Origin: Halorientalis sp. IM1011
GTDB taxonomy: Archaea; Halobacteriota; Halobacteria; Halobacteriales; Haloarculaceae
Assembly (NCBI RefSeq): GCF_001989615.1
Contig: NZ_CP019067.1
Location: 372,001-436,000 of the forward strand
DNA: 64,000 nt
Direction: 5' to 3'
The position numbers and the translations under genes were made by a program. This document shows, in pieces, positions 48,029-56,847 of this stretch; position 1 is the first letter of the stretch, and every line of letters starts with the position of its first letter. The notes below the pieces were generated by a model that saw nothing but the letters and a program-made list of their open reading frames with translations, was not told the origin of the DNA and did not search any database.

Positions 48029-49729
48029 TCAGGCCAGTCCGAGCGCCTCCTGATAGGAGCCGTGGTGCTCCTCGAAGACGCCCATGATCTCGCCCATCGT
48101 GGCGTAGACTTTCACCGCGTCGACGATAGCGGGCATCACGTTCTCGTCGTTCTCGATGGCTGTCCGCAGGTCGGAAAGCGCGTCCTCGACTGCCTCGTCG
48201 TCGCGCTCGTCTTTCACCTCGGCCAGGCGCTCGCGCTGGCGCTCGCCCGTCGTCTCGTCGACCCGCAACAGGTCCGGCGAGGTGTCCTCGGCGATGGTGT
48301 ACTCGTTGACGCCGACGACGACCTCCTCCCCCTCGTCGACGCGTTCCTGGTACTCGTAGGCCGAGTCCTGGATCTCGCGGTGGAAGTAGCCGTCTTCGAT
48401 CCCCGTTAGCACACCGTCCCGGACCGAGCCGTCGCCCATCGCTTTGATCTCTTCGAGGTAGGCCATCGTCTCGGCTTCGACCTCGTCGGTCAGGGCCTCG
48501 ATGGCGTAGCTCCCGCCCATCGGGTCGACGATGTCGGCCGCGCCGGACTCCTCGGCGATGATCTGCTGGGTCCGCAGGGCGACCCGGACCGCCTCCTCGC
48601 TCGGCAGGGCCAGCGCCTCGTCGAAGCTGTTGGTGTGGAGGCTCTGGGTGCCGCCCAGTACGCCCGCCAGCGCCTGGATCGTCACGCGGACGATGTTGGT
48701 CATGGGCTGCTGGGCCGTCAGCGACTGCCCCGCCGTCTGGGTGTGGAACTTCATCTGCTTCGTCGCGTCTGACTCCGCGTCGTACCACTCGTCCATCAGC
48801 CGGGCGTAGATCCGACGGCCCGCCCGGAACTTCGCCACCTCCTCGAAGATGGAGTTGTGGGAGTTGAAGAAAAAGGAGAGCTGTGGCCCGAACTCGTCGA
48901 CATCCAGTCCGCGGTCGAGACAGTCCTCGACGTAGGCGAACCCGTCGGCGAGGGTGAAGGCCAGTTCCTGGACTGCGGTCGACCCGGCCTCGCGGATGTG
49001 ATAGCCGGAGATCGAGACGGGCTTGAATTTCGGCGTCTCCGCGACGGCGAACTCGATCACGTCGGTGACGATATCGAGCGAGGCCGCCGGGGGAACGACC
49101 CACTCCTTCTGGGCGATGAACTCCTTGAGCATGTCGTTCTGGAGGGTCCCGCGGATCTCCTCGCGGGGGACGCCCTGATCGTCCGCGAGTGCGAGATACA
49201 TCGCGTAGATCACCGGCGCACTCGGGTTGATCGTGAAGGAGGTCGAGACCTCACCGAGGTCGATCCCGTCGAAGAGGATCTCCATGTCCCGGAGCGTGTC
49301 GACGGCGACGCCCTCCCGGCCGACCTCGCCCTGACTCATCCGGTCGTCGCTGTCCAGTCCCATCAGGCTGGGCATGTCGAACGCGACGGAGAGTCCGGTC
49401 TGGCCCTCGTCGATCAGGTAGTGAAAGCGCTCGTTGGTCTCCTCGGCGGTCCCGAAGCCGGCGAACTGCCGCATCGTCCAGGTCCGGCCGCGGTACATCG
49501 TGGGGTAGACGCCCCGGGTGTAGGGTTCCTCGCCGGGAAAGCCCAGATCATCGCCGTAGTCCAGATCGGCCACGTCCTCGGGGGTGTAGAGGCGGTCGAC
49601 CTCGTGGTTGGAGACGGTCGCGAACCGATCCTTTCGCTCGCCGTGCCGGTCGAGTACTGGGTCGCGCGTCTCGCGTTCCCACTCCTCGCGGCGCTCCCGA
49701 ATGGCAGCGAGGTCGTCCTCGTCGTACAT
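48029..49729 (-). CDS. mcmA: Methylmalonyl-CoA mutase, large (catalytic) chain
   Basis: 566 residues from ATG 49729; the frame extends upstream only to a TTG. It has the substrate-barrel start YPTMYRGRTWTMRQFAGFG near residue 75, SVAFDMPSLMGLDSDD near 115, and QSLTAQQPMTNIVRV near 355. The C-terminal cobalamin-binding domain (DxHxxG) is absent, so this is the separate large subunit that pairs with a small B12 subunit encoded elsewhere. It converts methylmalonyl-CoA to succinyl-CoA in propionate or odd-chain fatty acid breakdown. A CTTAAC box 28 bases upstream suggests a leaderless transcript. Confidence 0.92.
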   Translation of the reverse strand: MYDEDDLAAIRERREEWERETRDPVLDRHGERKDRFATVSNHEVDRLYTPEDVADLDYGDDLGFPGEEPYTRGVYPTMYRGRTWTMRQFAGFGTAEETNERFHYLIDEGQTGLSVAFDMPSLMGLDSDDRMSQGEVGREGVAVDTLRDMEILFDGIDLGEVSTSFTINPSAPVIYAMYLALADDQGVPREEIRGTLQNDMLKEFIAQKEWVVPPAASLDIVTDVIEFAVAETPKFKPVSISGYHIREAGSTAVQELAFTLADGFAYVEDCLDRGLDVDEFGPQLSFFFNSHNSIFEEVAKFRAGRRIYARLMDEWYDAESDATKQMKFHTQTAGQSLTAQQPMTNIVRVTIQALAGVLGGTQSLHTNSFDEALALPSEEAVRVALRTQQIIAEESGAADIVDPMGGSYAIEALTDEVEAETMAYLEEIKAMGDGSVRDGVLTGIEDGYFHREIQDSAYEYQERVDEGEEVVVGVNEYTIAEDTSPDLLRVDETTGERQRERLAEVKDERDDEAVEDALSDLRTAIENDENVMPAIVDAVKVYATMGEIMGVFEEHHGSYQEALGLA

Positions 49730-49793
49730 GCCAGACAATTACACACGGGACGCGCTTAACAGTTCGGCCACAGGCAGTCGCTCTACAGATCGT

Positions 49794-50609
49794 TCAGGCG
49801 TCGTCCTGCAACCGTTTGGTCGTCTCGACCAGCGGGTGGTGGGCGTACTCGACCTCCTCGATGTCGTCGATCGAGTTCAGGTCCTCCTTCCGTGCGGTCT
49901 CGGCCATCCCGAGGTCGACCCGCTCGTCGATGACGATGAGGTAGGCGTCCATCTCCTCGATCCCGAGGCTGTCGGCGGCCTTGACGCGGTGGTGGCCGTC
50001 GGCCAGGAGAACCTCTCCGTCGTTGTCGATGACGACCAGCGGTTCCGCGAGACCGCGTTCCAGTTCGTAGCGTCGCCCCTCCAGTTCGTCGGCGTAGACC
50101 CTGCTCTGGGTCGGTGTGAGTTTCTCCAGGGAGACTTCGCGACGGTCCTCTCGGGCCTCGATCCCGTGGATGGTTTCGAGGGTGCGCTGGAGTTTCTCGA
50201 CCTTGCCGGGGGTGGCGCGTTCGATCTGGCTGCGGATCACGTCGGCGTTCGAGATGATCCCGACGAGGTTGCCGGCGTCGTCGACGACGGGGAGCCGCTG
50301 GATGCCCGACCGGAGGATGACGCGGCCGGCATCGTTGAGCTTCATTTCCGGGTGGGCGACCAGCAGATCCTGGGTCATGACCTTGAAGATGGGGTCGTGG
50401 TCCTCCGCGAGCAGGAGGTCGCGGGCGCTGACGAACCCCTCGACGTGACGGCCGTCACAGACCGGGAACCCGCTGTGGGTGTCGTCGCTGTCGGCGATTC
50501 GACGCGCGACGGTTTCGACCGAATCGTCCGGCGAGACGGTCACCACGTCCCGGGTCATGTAGTCTTTGACGCGTGGCTTCTCGTCCTCGGAATCCATCAC
50601 CCGTGACAT
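49794..50609 (-). CDS. CBS-pair protein fused to a ParB-like domain
   Basis: 271 residues from ATG 50609 (MSRVMDSEDEK); ATG 50597 is also possible, and the much longer upstream frame is random in composition. Two CBS motifs occupy about residues 15-130 (VKDYMTRDVVTVSPDD and GRVILRSGIQRLPVVDDAG), likely binding adenine nucleotides. Residues about 160-245 are ParB/sulfiredoxin-like: LTPTQSRVYADELEGRRYE, then EVLLADGHHRVKAA with the catalytic-type GHHR. This suggests a nucleotide-controlled CTP- or ATP-using enzyme. The role is unknown; the fusion is uncommon. Confidence 0.82.
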   Translation of the reverse strand: MSRVMDSEDEKPRVKDYMTRDVVTVSPDDSVETVARRIADSDDTHSGFPVCDGRHVEGFVSARDLLLAEDHDPIFKVMTQDLLVAHPEMKLNDAGRVILRSGIQRLPVVDDAGNLVGIISNADVIRSQIERATPGKVEKLQRTLETIHGIEAREDRREVSLEKLTPTQSRVYADELEGRRYELERGLAEPLVVIDNDGEVLLADGHHRVKAADSLGIEEMDAYLIVIDERVDLGMAETARKEDLNSIDDIEEVEYAHHPLVETTKRLQDDA

Positions 50610-50661
50610 CTCCCCGCGCCGGGATAACCCCTTCGCCGACGGCCGCCCGACCGCCGAGCGA

Positions 50662-52272
50662 TCACCAGCCCGGCTCCTGCTCCGTGAACGTGCCGCCCAG
50701 TAACAGCCCCGTCCGCTCGTCCGGCGGCCGTTCCCGGAGCGCCTCGAAGAACCGCTCGGCCACGAACTCCTCCAGATCGCCGGCGAGATCTGTTCCCACG
50801 AGCCCGTCTGTGTCGGCGTCGGGGCTCGCGTCGTCACCGTTTGCGGTCGCATCCGGGGTCGCCGCGTCCGCGTCGCCGTCCCCGCCCACCGCCGTCGCGT
50901 CCGCGCTGGGCTCGTCATCGCCGGGGGTCTCGCCGTCGCTCGCCGGGTCCAGAGCGGTGTCGACGACGGGGATCTGTGCACCGGCCATGTCGGCGTGGCC
51001 GCCGGCGCTGCCGATCTGGTCGAACGCCGACCGCAGCGTCTCGCCCAGGTCGAGGTCGGTCCCGCGGGCGCGACTGGAGACGTAGATCACGCCGTCGATG
51101 AGGCCGTATACGACGGTCGCCTGTACCCCCTCCAGGTTCAGCAGGCGGTCGGCGGCCTGTGCGAGGGCGTCCCGGTCGTTCAACTCGCCGACGCAACTGG
51201 TCAGGACGGGGCCCCGGCGGTGGCGGTTGGAGATGGCCTGCGCGATCGTGTCGAACGTGTCGCCGCTGATCGACGGGGACTCGATCCGGTCGAGCGCGCC
51301 CATGTCCGCGGTCCGGACGACCGTCGCGGCCGCCTCGAAGTCCGCCGTCGACACCTCCCGGCTGAAGTCGTTCGTGTCGATCCGGATGCCAAAGAGCAGG
51401 CCGGTCGCCACGTCGGCCTCGATGGCGATGCCGAACTGGTCGAGGTACTGCACCAGCAGGGTGCTGGTCGCGCCGACGTTGCTCCGGAGGTCGACGAACC
51501 GTGCGTCGACCGGCGCTCGCGGTGGGTGATGGTCGATGACGATGTCGACGGGCGTGTCCTCGGGCAACTGGTCGTTGACGCCCGGCCGGGAGTGATCGAC
51601 CAGCGCGAACCCGCCGAACCGGTCGAGGTCGGCGTCGGGGTCAAGCTGTGTCAGGTCGTACTCCAGCAGGTTGACGAACGCACGGTTCTCCTGGTGGGAT
51701 ATCTCCCCGTAGTAACACACCTCGGCCTCGACGCCCAGCACCGACGCGACCCGTTCGAGCGCCACCGCGCTCGCGATGGCGTCGGGATCGGGATTGTCGT
51801 GGGCGACGATGGCCAGGGGCTCCTCGATGTCCCAGAAGGCCTGGCGGAGTTTCCGGGTCTGGAGCCCCTCGTCGCCGATCCGACGACCCAGGAAGTCGGC
51901 AGTCACGGTCCCGGGTTCGACCAGCGTGTCCGTCAGCGACCGCAGTTGGGAGAGGACGGCCTCGTCCGGTTCGAGACCAGCGAAGGCGAACAGCATGGCG
52001 TCGGGGATAGCCTCGCTGGCGACGGTCGCCCGGCGGTAGTTCTCCCGGGGGTCGTCGCCCGCGACGACGACCGTGTCGACGCCGTCGGCGTGATCACCCA
52101 GCGTCGCGGCGTCGAGACGGTCCACGTGGGACGCGGCGATACCTTCCTCGCGCAGGCGCTCGACGCGTCGCTCGCTCTCCTCGAGAACCGATAGCTCGCC
52201 CGGCCTGTCCGCGAGCGCCGAGACGAGATCGTAACCGACCGATCCACACCCCACGACCAGCCGGGTATCCAT
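50662..52272 (-). CDS. DHH phosphoesterase with N-terminal RCK (TrkA-N) domain
   Basis: 536 residues. Residues 1-125 form a Rossmann TrkA-N/RCK-like domain (LVVGCGSVGYDLVSAL). The DHH domain follows with AHDNPDPDAIASAVAL near residue 160, VDHSRPG near 230 and VIDHHPP near 247. DHHA1 comes next, with GSAGGHADMAGAQIP near 433. It probably hydrolyses small nucleotides such as c-di-AMP, pApA or short RNA. Residues about 450-490 are Ala/Asp/Thr-rich and disordered. RCK-DHH fusions are a recognised archaeal arrangement that may link potassium or nucleotide sensing to hydrolysis. Confidence 0.9.
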   Translation of the reverse strand: MDTRLVVGCGSVGYDLVSALADRPGELSVLEESERRVERLREEGIAASHVDRLDAATLGDHADGVDTVVVAGDDPRENYRRATVASEAIPDAMLFAFAGLEPDEAVLSQLRSLTDTLVEPGTVTADFLGRRIGDEGLQTRKLRQAFWDIEEPLAIVAHDNPDPDAIASAVALERVASVLGVEAEVCYYGEISHQENRAFVNLLEYDLTQLDPDADLDRFGGFALVDHSRPGVNDQLPEDTPVDIVIDHHPPRAPVDARFVDLRSNVGATSTLLVQYLDQFGIAIEADVATGLLFGIRIDTNDFSREVSTADFEAAATVVRTADMGALDRIESPSISGDTFDTIAQAISNRHRRGPVLTSCVGELNDRDALAQAADRLLNLEGVQATVVYGLIDGVIYVSSRARGTDLDLGETLRSAFDQIGSAGGHADMAGAQIPVVDTALDPASDGETPGDDEPSADATAVGGDGDADAATPDATANGDDASPDADTDGLVGTDLAGDLEEFVAERFFEALRERPPDERTGLLLGGTFTEQEPGW

Positions 52273-52330
52273 GTCCTTCCATGACGGACGAGCGTGTATA
52301 AACAGTACGCACCGCGTCCACGGAGCCGGG

Positions 52331-52759
52331 TTACTTCAGTCGTTCCTGGAGGAAGGAAGGGTGTGCGGCGGCGACGCCGTCGCGGTCGACGATCTCCTCG
52401 TTGATCACGTCGCCCAGCGCGTCGCCGTCGGGGGCGTGCACCTCCGCCATCAGCATGTGGTCACCGCTCGACGTGTAGAGGGCGTCGATCGCGTCGATCT
52501 CCTTGAGGTCCCGGGTCACCTCGACGTAGCGTTCGCTCTCCACGTCGATCCCCACCAGCGCGATGGATTTCGACGCGAGTTTCTTCGGGTCCACGTCCGC
52601 GGAGTACCCCACGATCACACCGTCCTCTTCGAGCTGTTGGATGTACTTCCGCACCGTGGGCTTCGAGACGTCGGCCCGCTCGGCTATCTCTGCGTAGGAG
52701 GCCTGTGCGTCCTCTTCGAGGACGGACAGGATTCGCTCCTCCGTGGACTCGACTGCCAT
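52331..52759 (-). CDS. Lrp/AsnC-family regulator
   Basis: 142 residues from ATG 52759. N-terminal winged helix (ILSVLEEDAQASYAEIAERA, then SKPTVRKYIQQLEEDGVI) and C-terminal RAM ligand-binding domain (IALVGIDVESERYVEVTRDL, SSGDHMLMAEVHAPDG). It should form dimers/octamers that respond to an amino acid. It lies 120 bases downstream of korB with its own strong TATA-like box, centred 28 bases before the ATG. Control of the neighbouring korAB genes is plausible. Confidence 0.92.
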   Translation of the reverse strand: MAVESTEERILSVLEEDAQASYAEIAERADVSKPTVRKYIQQLEEDGVIVGYSADVDPKKLASKSIALVGIDVESERYVEVTRDLKEIDAIDALYTSSGDHMLMAEVHAPDGDALGDVINEEIVDRDGVAAAHPSFLQERLK

Positions 52760-52781
52760 ACGGGTAGGTTTTGCGTCCGGG

Positions 52782-52791
52782 AAAAAATATC
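52782..52791 (-). promoter_or_regulatory. TATA-like box of the lrp gene
   Basis: Minus-strand GATATTTTTT is centred 28 bases before ATG 52759, an excellent match for a leaderless transcript. It shows the gene is not dependent on read-through from korAB. Confidence 0.6.
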
Positions 52792-52879
52792 TTCCGAACC
52801 CGAAAACGGGTCGAACAGGCCGAAAGTTTCGGCTCACAGACGGAAACCGGGTGTTCGGTGTGCGCGAAACGCGTCGTCC

Positions 52880-53815
52880 TCAGCGGTGGTGGTGGAGCAG
52901 GTCCGCCGAGCGCTCCCACTCGCTGTCCTCGTCGAGGTACCGCTCCGCCAGCGGATCGTCCGGCATCTCGTCGGTGGCGCGTTTCTCCTCGCCGTAGGAC
53001 GGGCGGTCGCTGTCGACGTAGAACCGCCCCGTCAGTACCTCGCCCTCGTGGAGGCGGGATTCGGCCTCGTACATGGCGTCGGCGGCTTCACGCCGGTCGG
53101 TCACGTCGAAGTCGAACTCGTCGTCGTCCTGCACGTCCGTGTACGGGACGTACTGCTTGGCGTCCTTGTTCCAGGTGGGACACTGGGTGAGGAAGTCGAC
53201 GTGGGCGAACCCGTCGTGTTCCATGGCCTCGATCAGGATCTCCTTTGCCTGGTTGGGGTTGACCGCCGCCGTCCGGGCGATGTAGGACGATCCGGAGGCC
53301 AGCGACAGCGACATGGGCCGCACGGGGTCCTTGGCGCTGCCGTGGGGCTGGGTCTTCGATTTGTGCCCCTTCGGACTGGTCGGGGAGGTCTGGCCCTTCG
53401 TCAGCCCGAAGATCTCGTTGTTGAACACGATGTAGGTCATGTCGTGGTTCTCCCGGGCGGTGTGCATGAAGTGGTTGCCGCCGATACCGTAGCCGTCGCC
53501 GTCACCGCCCGCCGCGATCACCTCGAGGCCGGGGTTGGCGAGTTTGGCGGCCCGGGCCACGGGCAGCGAGCGGCCGTGGATGCTGTGGAAGCCGTAGCTC
53601 TCGAAGTAAGAGGAGAGCTTGCCCGAACAGCCGATCCCGGTGACCAGCAGGGTCTCGTCGGGGGTGCGGCCGATCTCGGGCATGGCCTGTTTCAGCGCCT
53701 TCAGGACGCCGAAGTCGCCACAGCCCGGACACCACGTCGCCTGCGGTTCGATGCCGGGTGTGAACTCGTCGCGGTCGATCTCCCGTTCCTCGCCGATTGC
53801 GCTGAATACACTCAT
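52880..53815 (-). CDS. korB: 2-Oxoacid:ferredoxin oxidoreductase, beta subunit
   Basis: 311 residues. It binds thiamine diphosphate and a [4Fe-4S] cluster: Cys29 and Cys32 (TWCPGCGDF), GIGCSGKLSSYF near residue 60, the ThDP motif GGDGDGYGIGGNHFMH near 103 with NNEIFGLTKGQTSPT near 130, and TQCPTWN near 212. Length and C-terminus agree with haloarchaeal KorB. With KorA it decarboxylates 2-oxoglutarate (or pyruvate) to the CoA ester with ferredoxin as acceptor. Its ATG follows the korA stop by two bases. Needs ThDP, as does MenD. Confidence 0.93.
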   Translation of the reverse strand: MSVFSAIGEEREIDRDEFTPGIEPQATWCPGCGDFGVLKALKQAMPEIGRTPDETLLVTGIGCSGKLSSYFESYGFHSIHGRSLPVARAAKLANPGLEVIAAGGDGDGYGIGGNHFMHTARENHDMTYIVFNNEIFGLTKGQTSPTSPKGHKSKTQPHGSAKDPVRPMSLSLASGSSYIARTAAVNPNQAKEILIEAMEHDGFAHVDFLTQCPTWNKDAKQYVPYTDVQDDDEFDFDVTDRREAADAMYEAESRLHEGEVLTGRFYVDSDRPSYGEEKRATDEMPDDPLAERYLDEDSEWERSADLLHHHR

Positions 53816-53817
53816 GG

Positions 53818-55722
53818 TTAGTCACCTGCCGCGGGCACGAACTTGGTTCCCTCCGGGATCGCGGCGTCCCGGGAGACGATGCGCTCGAAGCCCTCGACGA
53901 CCTCGGAGGGCTCGAAGGCCTCGCCGTTGTACTTCAGGAGGCTGTTGAGTTTCGGCCCGAACCGGCCGAGTTCCTTCTGGGTCAGCCCCCGGAACTGCGC
54001 CGAGGCGTTCATCTCGACCACCAGGCAGGACTCGACGGATTCGAGGAACGCCGACACCTCGTCTTCGGGGTAGGGCATGAGGTCGCTGACGCCAAGCGCC
54101 TTCACGGACTCGCCGGCCTCGTTCAACTGATCGACGGCCTCGAAGACGGTGTCCTGCTGACTGCCCCACACCAGCAGCCCGTACTCGGCGTCCTCGGGGC
54201 CGTAGTGGGTCTGGTGGGACGAGTCGCCGTCGTCCAGTTCCGCCCGGATCGAGTCGAGTTTCGACATCCGCCGGTCCATCTGGGCGACGCGGTTGGTCGG
54301 GCTCTCACTGATGTGGCCCTCCGGCGTGTGTTCGTTACCCGACGCGAGGAAGCGACCGTCCTTCTGTCCGGGGATCGCGCGCGGACTCGCGCCGTTCTCG
54401 GTGTCGTGCTGATAGCGCTTGAACTTCCCCGACTCGTGGTGGGCCGCCTCGCGGATCTCCTCTTCCGTGAGGACGCTACCCGGATCGGCGTTGGGCTCCC
54501 GATCGAAGAAGGACTCGTCTGCGTTGCGCATCTCGCCGGAGAGCTTCTGGTCGATGATGACGATGGCCGGGAGCTGGTACTCGTAGGCCAGTCGGAAGGC
54601 CGCGCGAGTCTGGTCGTAACACTCCCGGACGTTCGCGGGCGCGAACACGATCCGGCAGGAGTCACCCTGACTCGTATAGAGGATGTGCTCGAGGTCGGCC
54701 TGCTCGGGTTTCGTGGGCATCCCCGTCGAGGGGCCGGCCCGCATCGCCTCGATCAGGACGATCGGCGTCTCGGTCATCTCCGCCAGCCCGAGCGGTTCGG
54801 ACATCAGCGCGAATCCGCCGCCCGAAGAGCCGGACATCGCCTTGACGCCGGCGTGGGACGCCCCCACGGCGAGGGAGGCGGCGGCGATCTCGTCTTCGAC
54901 CTGCTCGGCGATGCCGCCGAACTTCGGGAGGTGCTGGGAGAGGATCGTGAACACGTCGGTCCAGGGGGTCATCGGGTAGCCCGAGATGAACCGACAGCCC
55001 TCGTCGATGGCCCCGTAGGCGACGGCGTTGCTCCCCGACATCAGGACCTGCTGTTCGTCGTGGTCACCGGTCGGGGTCCGGAGGTCGTGGGTGAACTCGT
55101 ACTCCTCGTTCACCGACTCGTGAGCACGTTCGAGGATGTCGAGGTTCGCCTCCAGCACCTCGCCGGTCATGGCGTCCTCCATCAGCGCCTCGATGTGCTG
55201 GAGGTCCATGTCGAGCAAGGCGGCGGTCGCGCCGACGCCGGCGGTGTTGCGCATCACCTCCCGGCCGTGTTCGCGGGCGAGGCCCCGGAGGTCCAGCGGG
55301 TAGACGTGCCAGTCGTTCTCCTCGGCCATCGCCTCCAGGTCGATGTCGGCCCGCTCCAGCGTCTCCTCGTCGAGCAGGCCCTCGTCGTAGACGATCACAC
55401 CGCCCTCGTTGAGATCGTCCAGATTCTCCGAGAGAGGTTTGATCTCCTCGTTGCCGTAGACGGTATCGGACCCTTCCTGTGGATTGCGGGCGAAACTGTC
55501 GCCCAGCGCCAGCAGGAAGTTGAAGCCGTCGCCCCGCGACCGGACGGGGTCCTCGTCGGCCCGTACCTCGACGTAGGTGTGGCCGCCCCGGATCCGGGAG
55601 GGGTAGTGTCGGTGTGTGAATACGTCGAGTCCCGCACGCATCAGTGCCTTGGCGAAGTTCTGACTGGTCGAGTCGATCCCGTCGCCGGACCCGCCAGCGA
55701 TGCGCCACATTAGTTCTGTCAT
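53818..55722 (-). CDS. korA: 2-Oxoacid:ferredoxin oxidoreductase, gamma-alpha fused subunit
   Basis: 634 residues. Residues 1-195 are the gamma domain (MWRIAGGSGDGIDSTSQNFA). The alpha domain follows: SGSNAVAYGAIDEGCRFISG near residue 228, GYPMTPWTDV near 246 (the YPITPS-type motif), SSGGGFALM near 300 and a transketolase C-terminal-like end. It provides the substrate/CoA part of the complex with KorB. The gamma-alpha fusion is the form typical of archaeal and actinobacterial KorA. First gene of the korAB operon. Whether 2-oxoglutarate or pyruvate is preferred cannot be seen. Confidence 0.93.
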   Translation of the reverse strand: MTELMWRIAGGSGDGIDSTSQNFAKALMRAGLDVFTHRHYPSRIRGGHTYVEVRADEDPVRSRGDGFNFLLALGDSFARNPQEGSDTVYGNEEIKPLSENLDDLNEGGVIVYDEGLLDEETLERADIDLEAMAEENDWHVYPLDLRGLAREHGREVMRNTAGVGATAALLDMDLQHIEALMEDAMTGEVLEANLDILERAHESVNEEYEFTHDLRTPTGDHDEQQVLMSGSNAVAYGAIDEGCRFISGYPMTPWTDVFTILSQHLPKFGGIAEQVEDEIAAASLAVGASHAGVKAMSGSSGGGFALMSEPLGLAEMTETPIVLIEAMRAGPSTGMPTKPEQADLEHILYTSQGDSCRIVFAPANVRECYDQTRAAFRLAYEYQLPAIVIIDQKLSGEMRNADESFFDREPNADPGSVLTEEEIREAAHHESGKFKRYQHDTENGASPRAIPGQKDGRFLASGNEHTPEGHISESPTNRVAQMDRRMSKLDSIRAELDDGDSSHQTHYGPEDAEYGLLVWGSQQDTVFEAVDQLNEAGESVKALGVSDLMPYPEDEVSAFLESVESCLVVEMNASAQFRGLTQKELGRFGPKLNSLLKYNGEAFEPSEVVEGFERIVSRDAAIPEGTKFVPAAGD

Positions 55723-55954
55723 GATAGATCGGTGGCCGAATCGGCCGCCCTAGCGGGAAAACGTCGCGCCGGGACAAAAGAGTTTGCGACGTGTTACCAT
55801 GTATTAATCATGACAGTTGGAGGCATAGCGACGGCCAGCGATCCCGAAGTCGGCCGAATCGGGGTTCCGGCGTGTCTCCGGTTTCCGATGGACGGGTGTG
55901 CGTCACTGCCTCGCAAACGATTTACGCGCCGAGAACGTGGTAGTTACGAAGCGA
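55723..55954. promoter_or_regulatory. Divergent promoter region of korA and the DICT gene
   Basis: A 232-base region between two divergent genes. For the plus-strand gene, GATTTACG at 55919-55926 lies about 32 bases before ATG 55955. For korA no TATA-like box stands out at the usual distance, so a leader is likely. I see no gene here. Confidence 0.4.
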
Positions 55955-56719
55955 ATGTCACTTTCGGAACTGATCGCGGGAGTCGAGGACCACGAGAAGA
56001 CGCTGACGGTTTTCAACGCGGATTCGGACGTGGCGGCGGAGTTTCGCGAGCGGTTCGCAGACCGGAACGTGACGGTCAGGCGAGAGACGACGCCGAGCGG
56101 CAAACCGGGCCAGTTCGTCACGCTGAGCGAGGCCGAGGAGGTGTTGACGGCGACGAGCATCACCGACCTCCAGCGGATGCTCGACGGCACGGACGGTGCG
56201 CTGGGGCTCTCCGACAGCCCGTACCAGCCGATCCTCGATCACATGGACGAGACCATGTTCACCTCCTGGAGCATCGAACAGATGGTGGCCGCCTCCCGGG
56301 AGATCGAGGACCGCGCCTGGCGGGTCGGCGACGGGACGCTCCACGCCGGCTTCCAGTACCTCTCGACGCTGCGCGGCGAACTGCCGGTCTACGAACGACT
56401 GGCCTCGAAGAACCTCGACGTCCACACCTACGCCACCCCCGACGAAGAACCACCGGAGCACGAGGGCTTCACTCTCCACATCGAGCGCGCCAACGAAATC
56501 GAGCGCTGCTGGTTCGTGGTGTTCGACGGTGGGGCGTCCGCGACGCCGACGGAAACCGGCGAACCCGGAGACCAGAACGGCGAGGCGGGAAACAAGTGCG
56601 CCCTGCTGGCCGAAGAGCGCGACCCCCGAAAATTCTACGGCTTCTGGACGTACGACCCCGACACCGTCGACTGGATCGTCGACCATCTGGAGTCGGCCTA
56701 CGGCGTCGTCGAGCAGTGA
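55955..56719 (+). CDS. DICT sensory-domain protein
   Basis: 254 residues from ATG 55955. The N-terminal 75 residues are a haloarchaeal-type helical segment (LSELIAGVEDHEKTLTVFNA). The remaining part, with LGLSDSPYQPILDHMDETMF near residue 95, SREIEDRAWRVGDGTLHAGFQ near 120 and the C-terminal FYGFWTYDPDTVDWIVDHL, is a DICT domain, a sensory module often joined to diguanylate cyclases and two-component proteins. No output domain is attached, so it must act by contact with another protein. It may respond to redox or light; ligand unknown. Confidence 0.82.
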   Translation: MSLSELIAGVEDHEKTLTVFNADSDVAAEFRERFADRNVTVRRETTPSGKPGQFVTLSEAEEVLTATSITDLQRMLDGTDGALGLSDSPYQPILDHMDETMFTSWSIEQMVAASREIEDRAWRVGDGTLHAGFQYLSTLRGELPVYERLASKNLDVHTYATPDEEPPEHEGFTLHIERANEIERCWFVVFDGGASATPTETGEPGDQNGEAGNKCALLAEERDPRKFYGFWTYDPDTVDWIVDHLESAYGVVEQ

Positions 56720-56847
56720 GCCGTTTCGACGACTGAGCCGGTACGAACCCTTGTCACCGTCTGACGCCTAGTTATCGACATGGTTCGTATCTCTGATCCA
56801 ACACATCAGGTTCGTTGGGCCATCCTGCCCAGGGGCCACACGCGATC

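Noticed and set aside
50610-50981. A longer start for the CBS-ParB gene that overlaps the DHH gene
   Set aside because: The added 124 residues are Arg/Ser/Thr-rich shadow sequence over the DHH gene; the CBS domain begins directly after ATG 50609.
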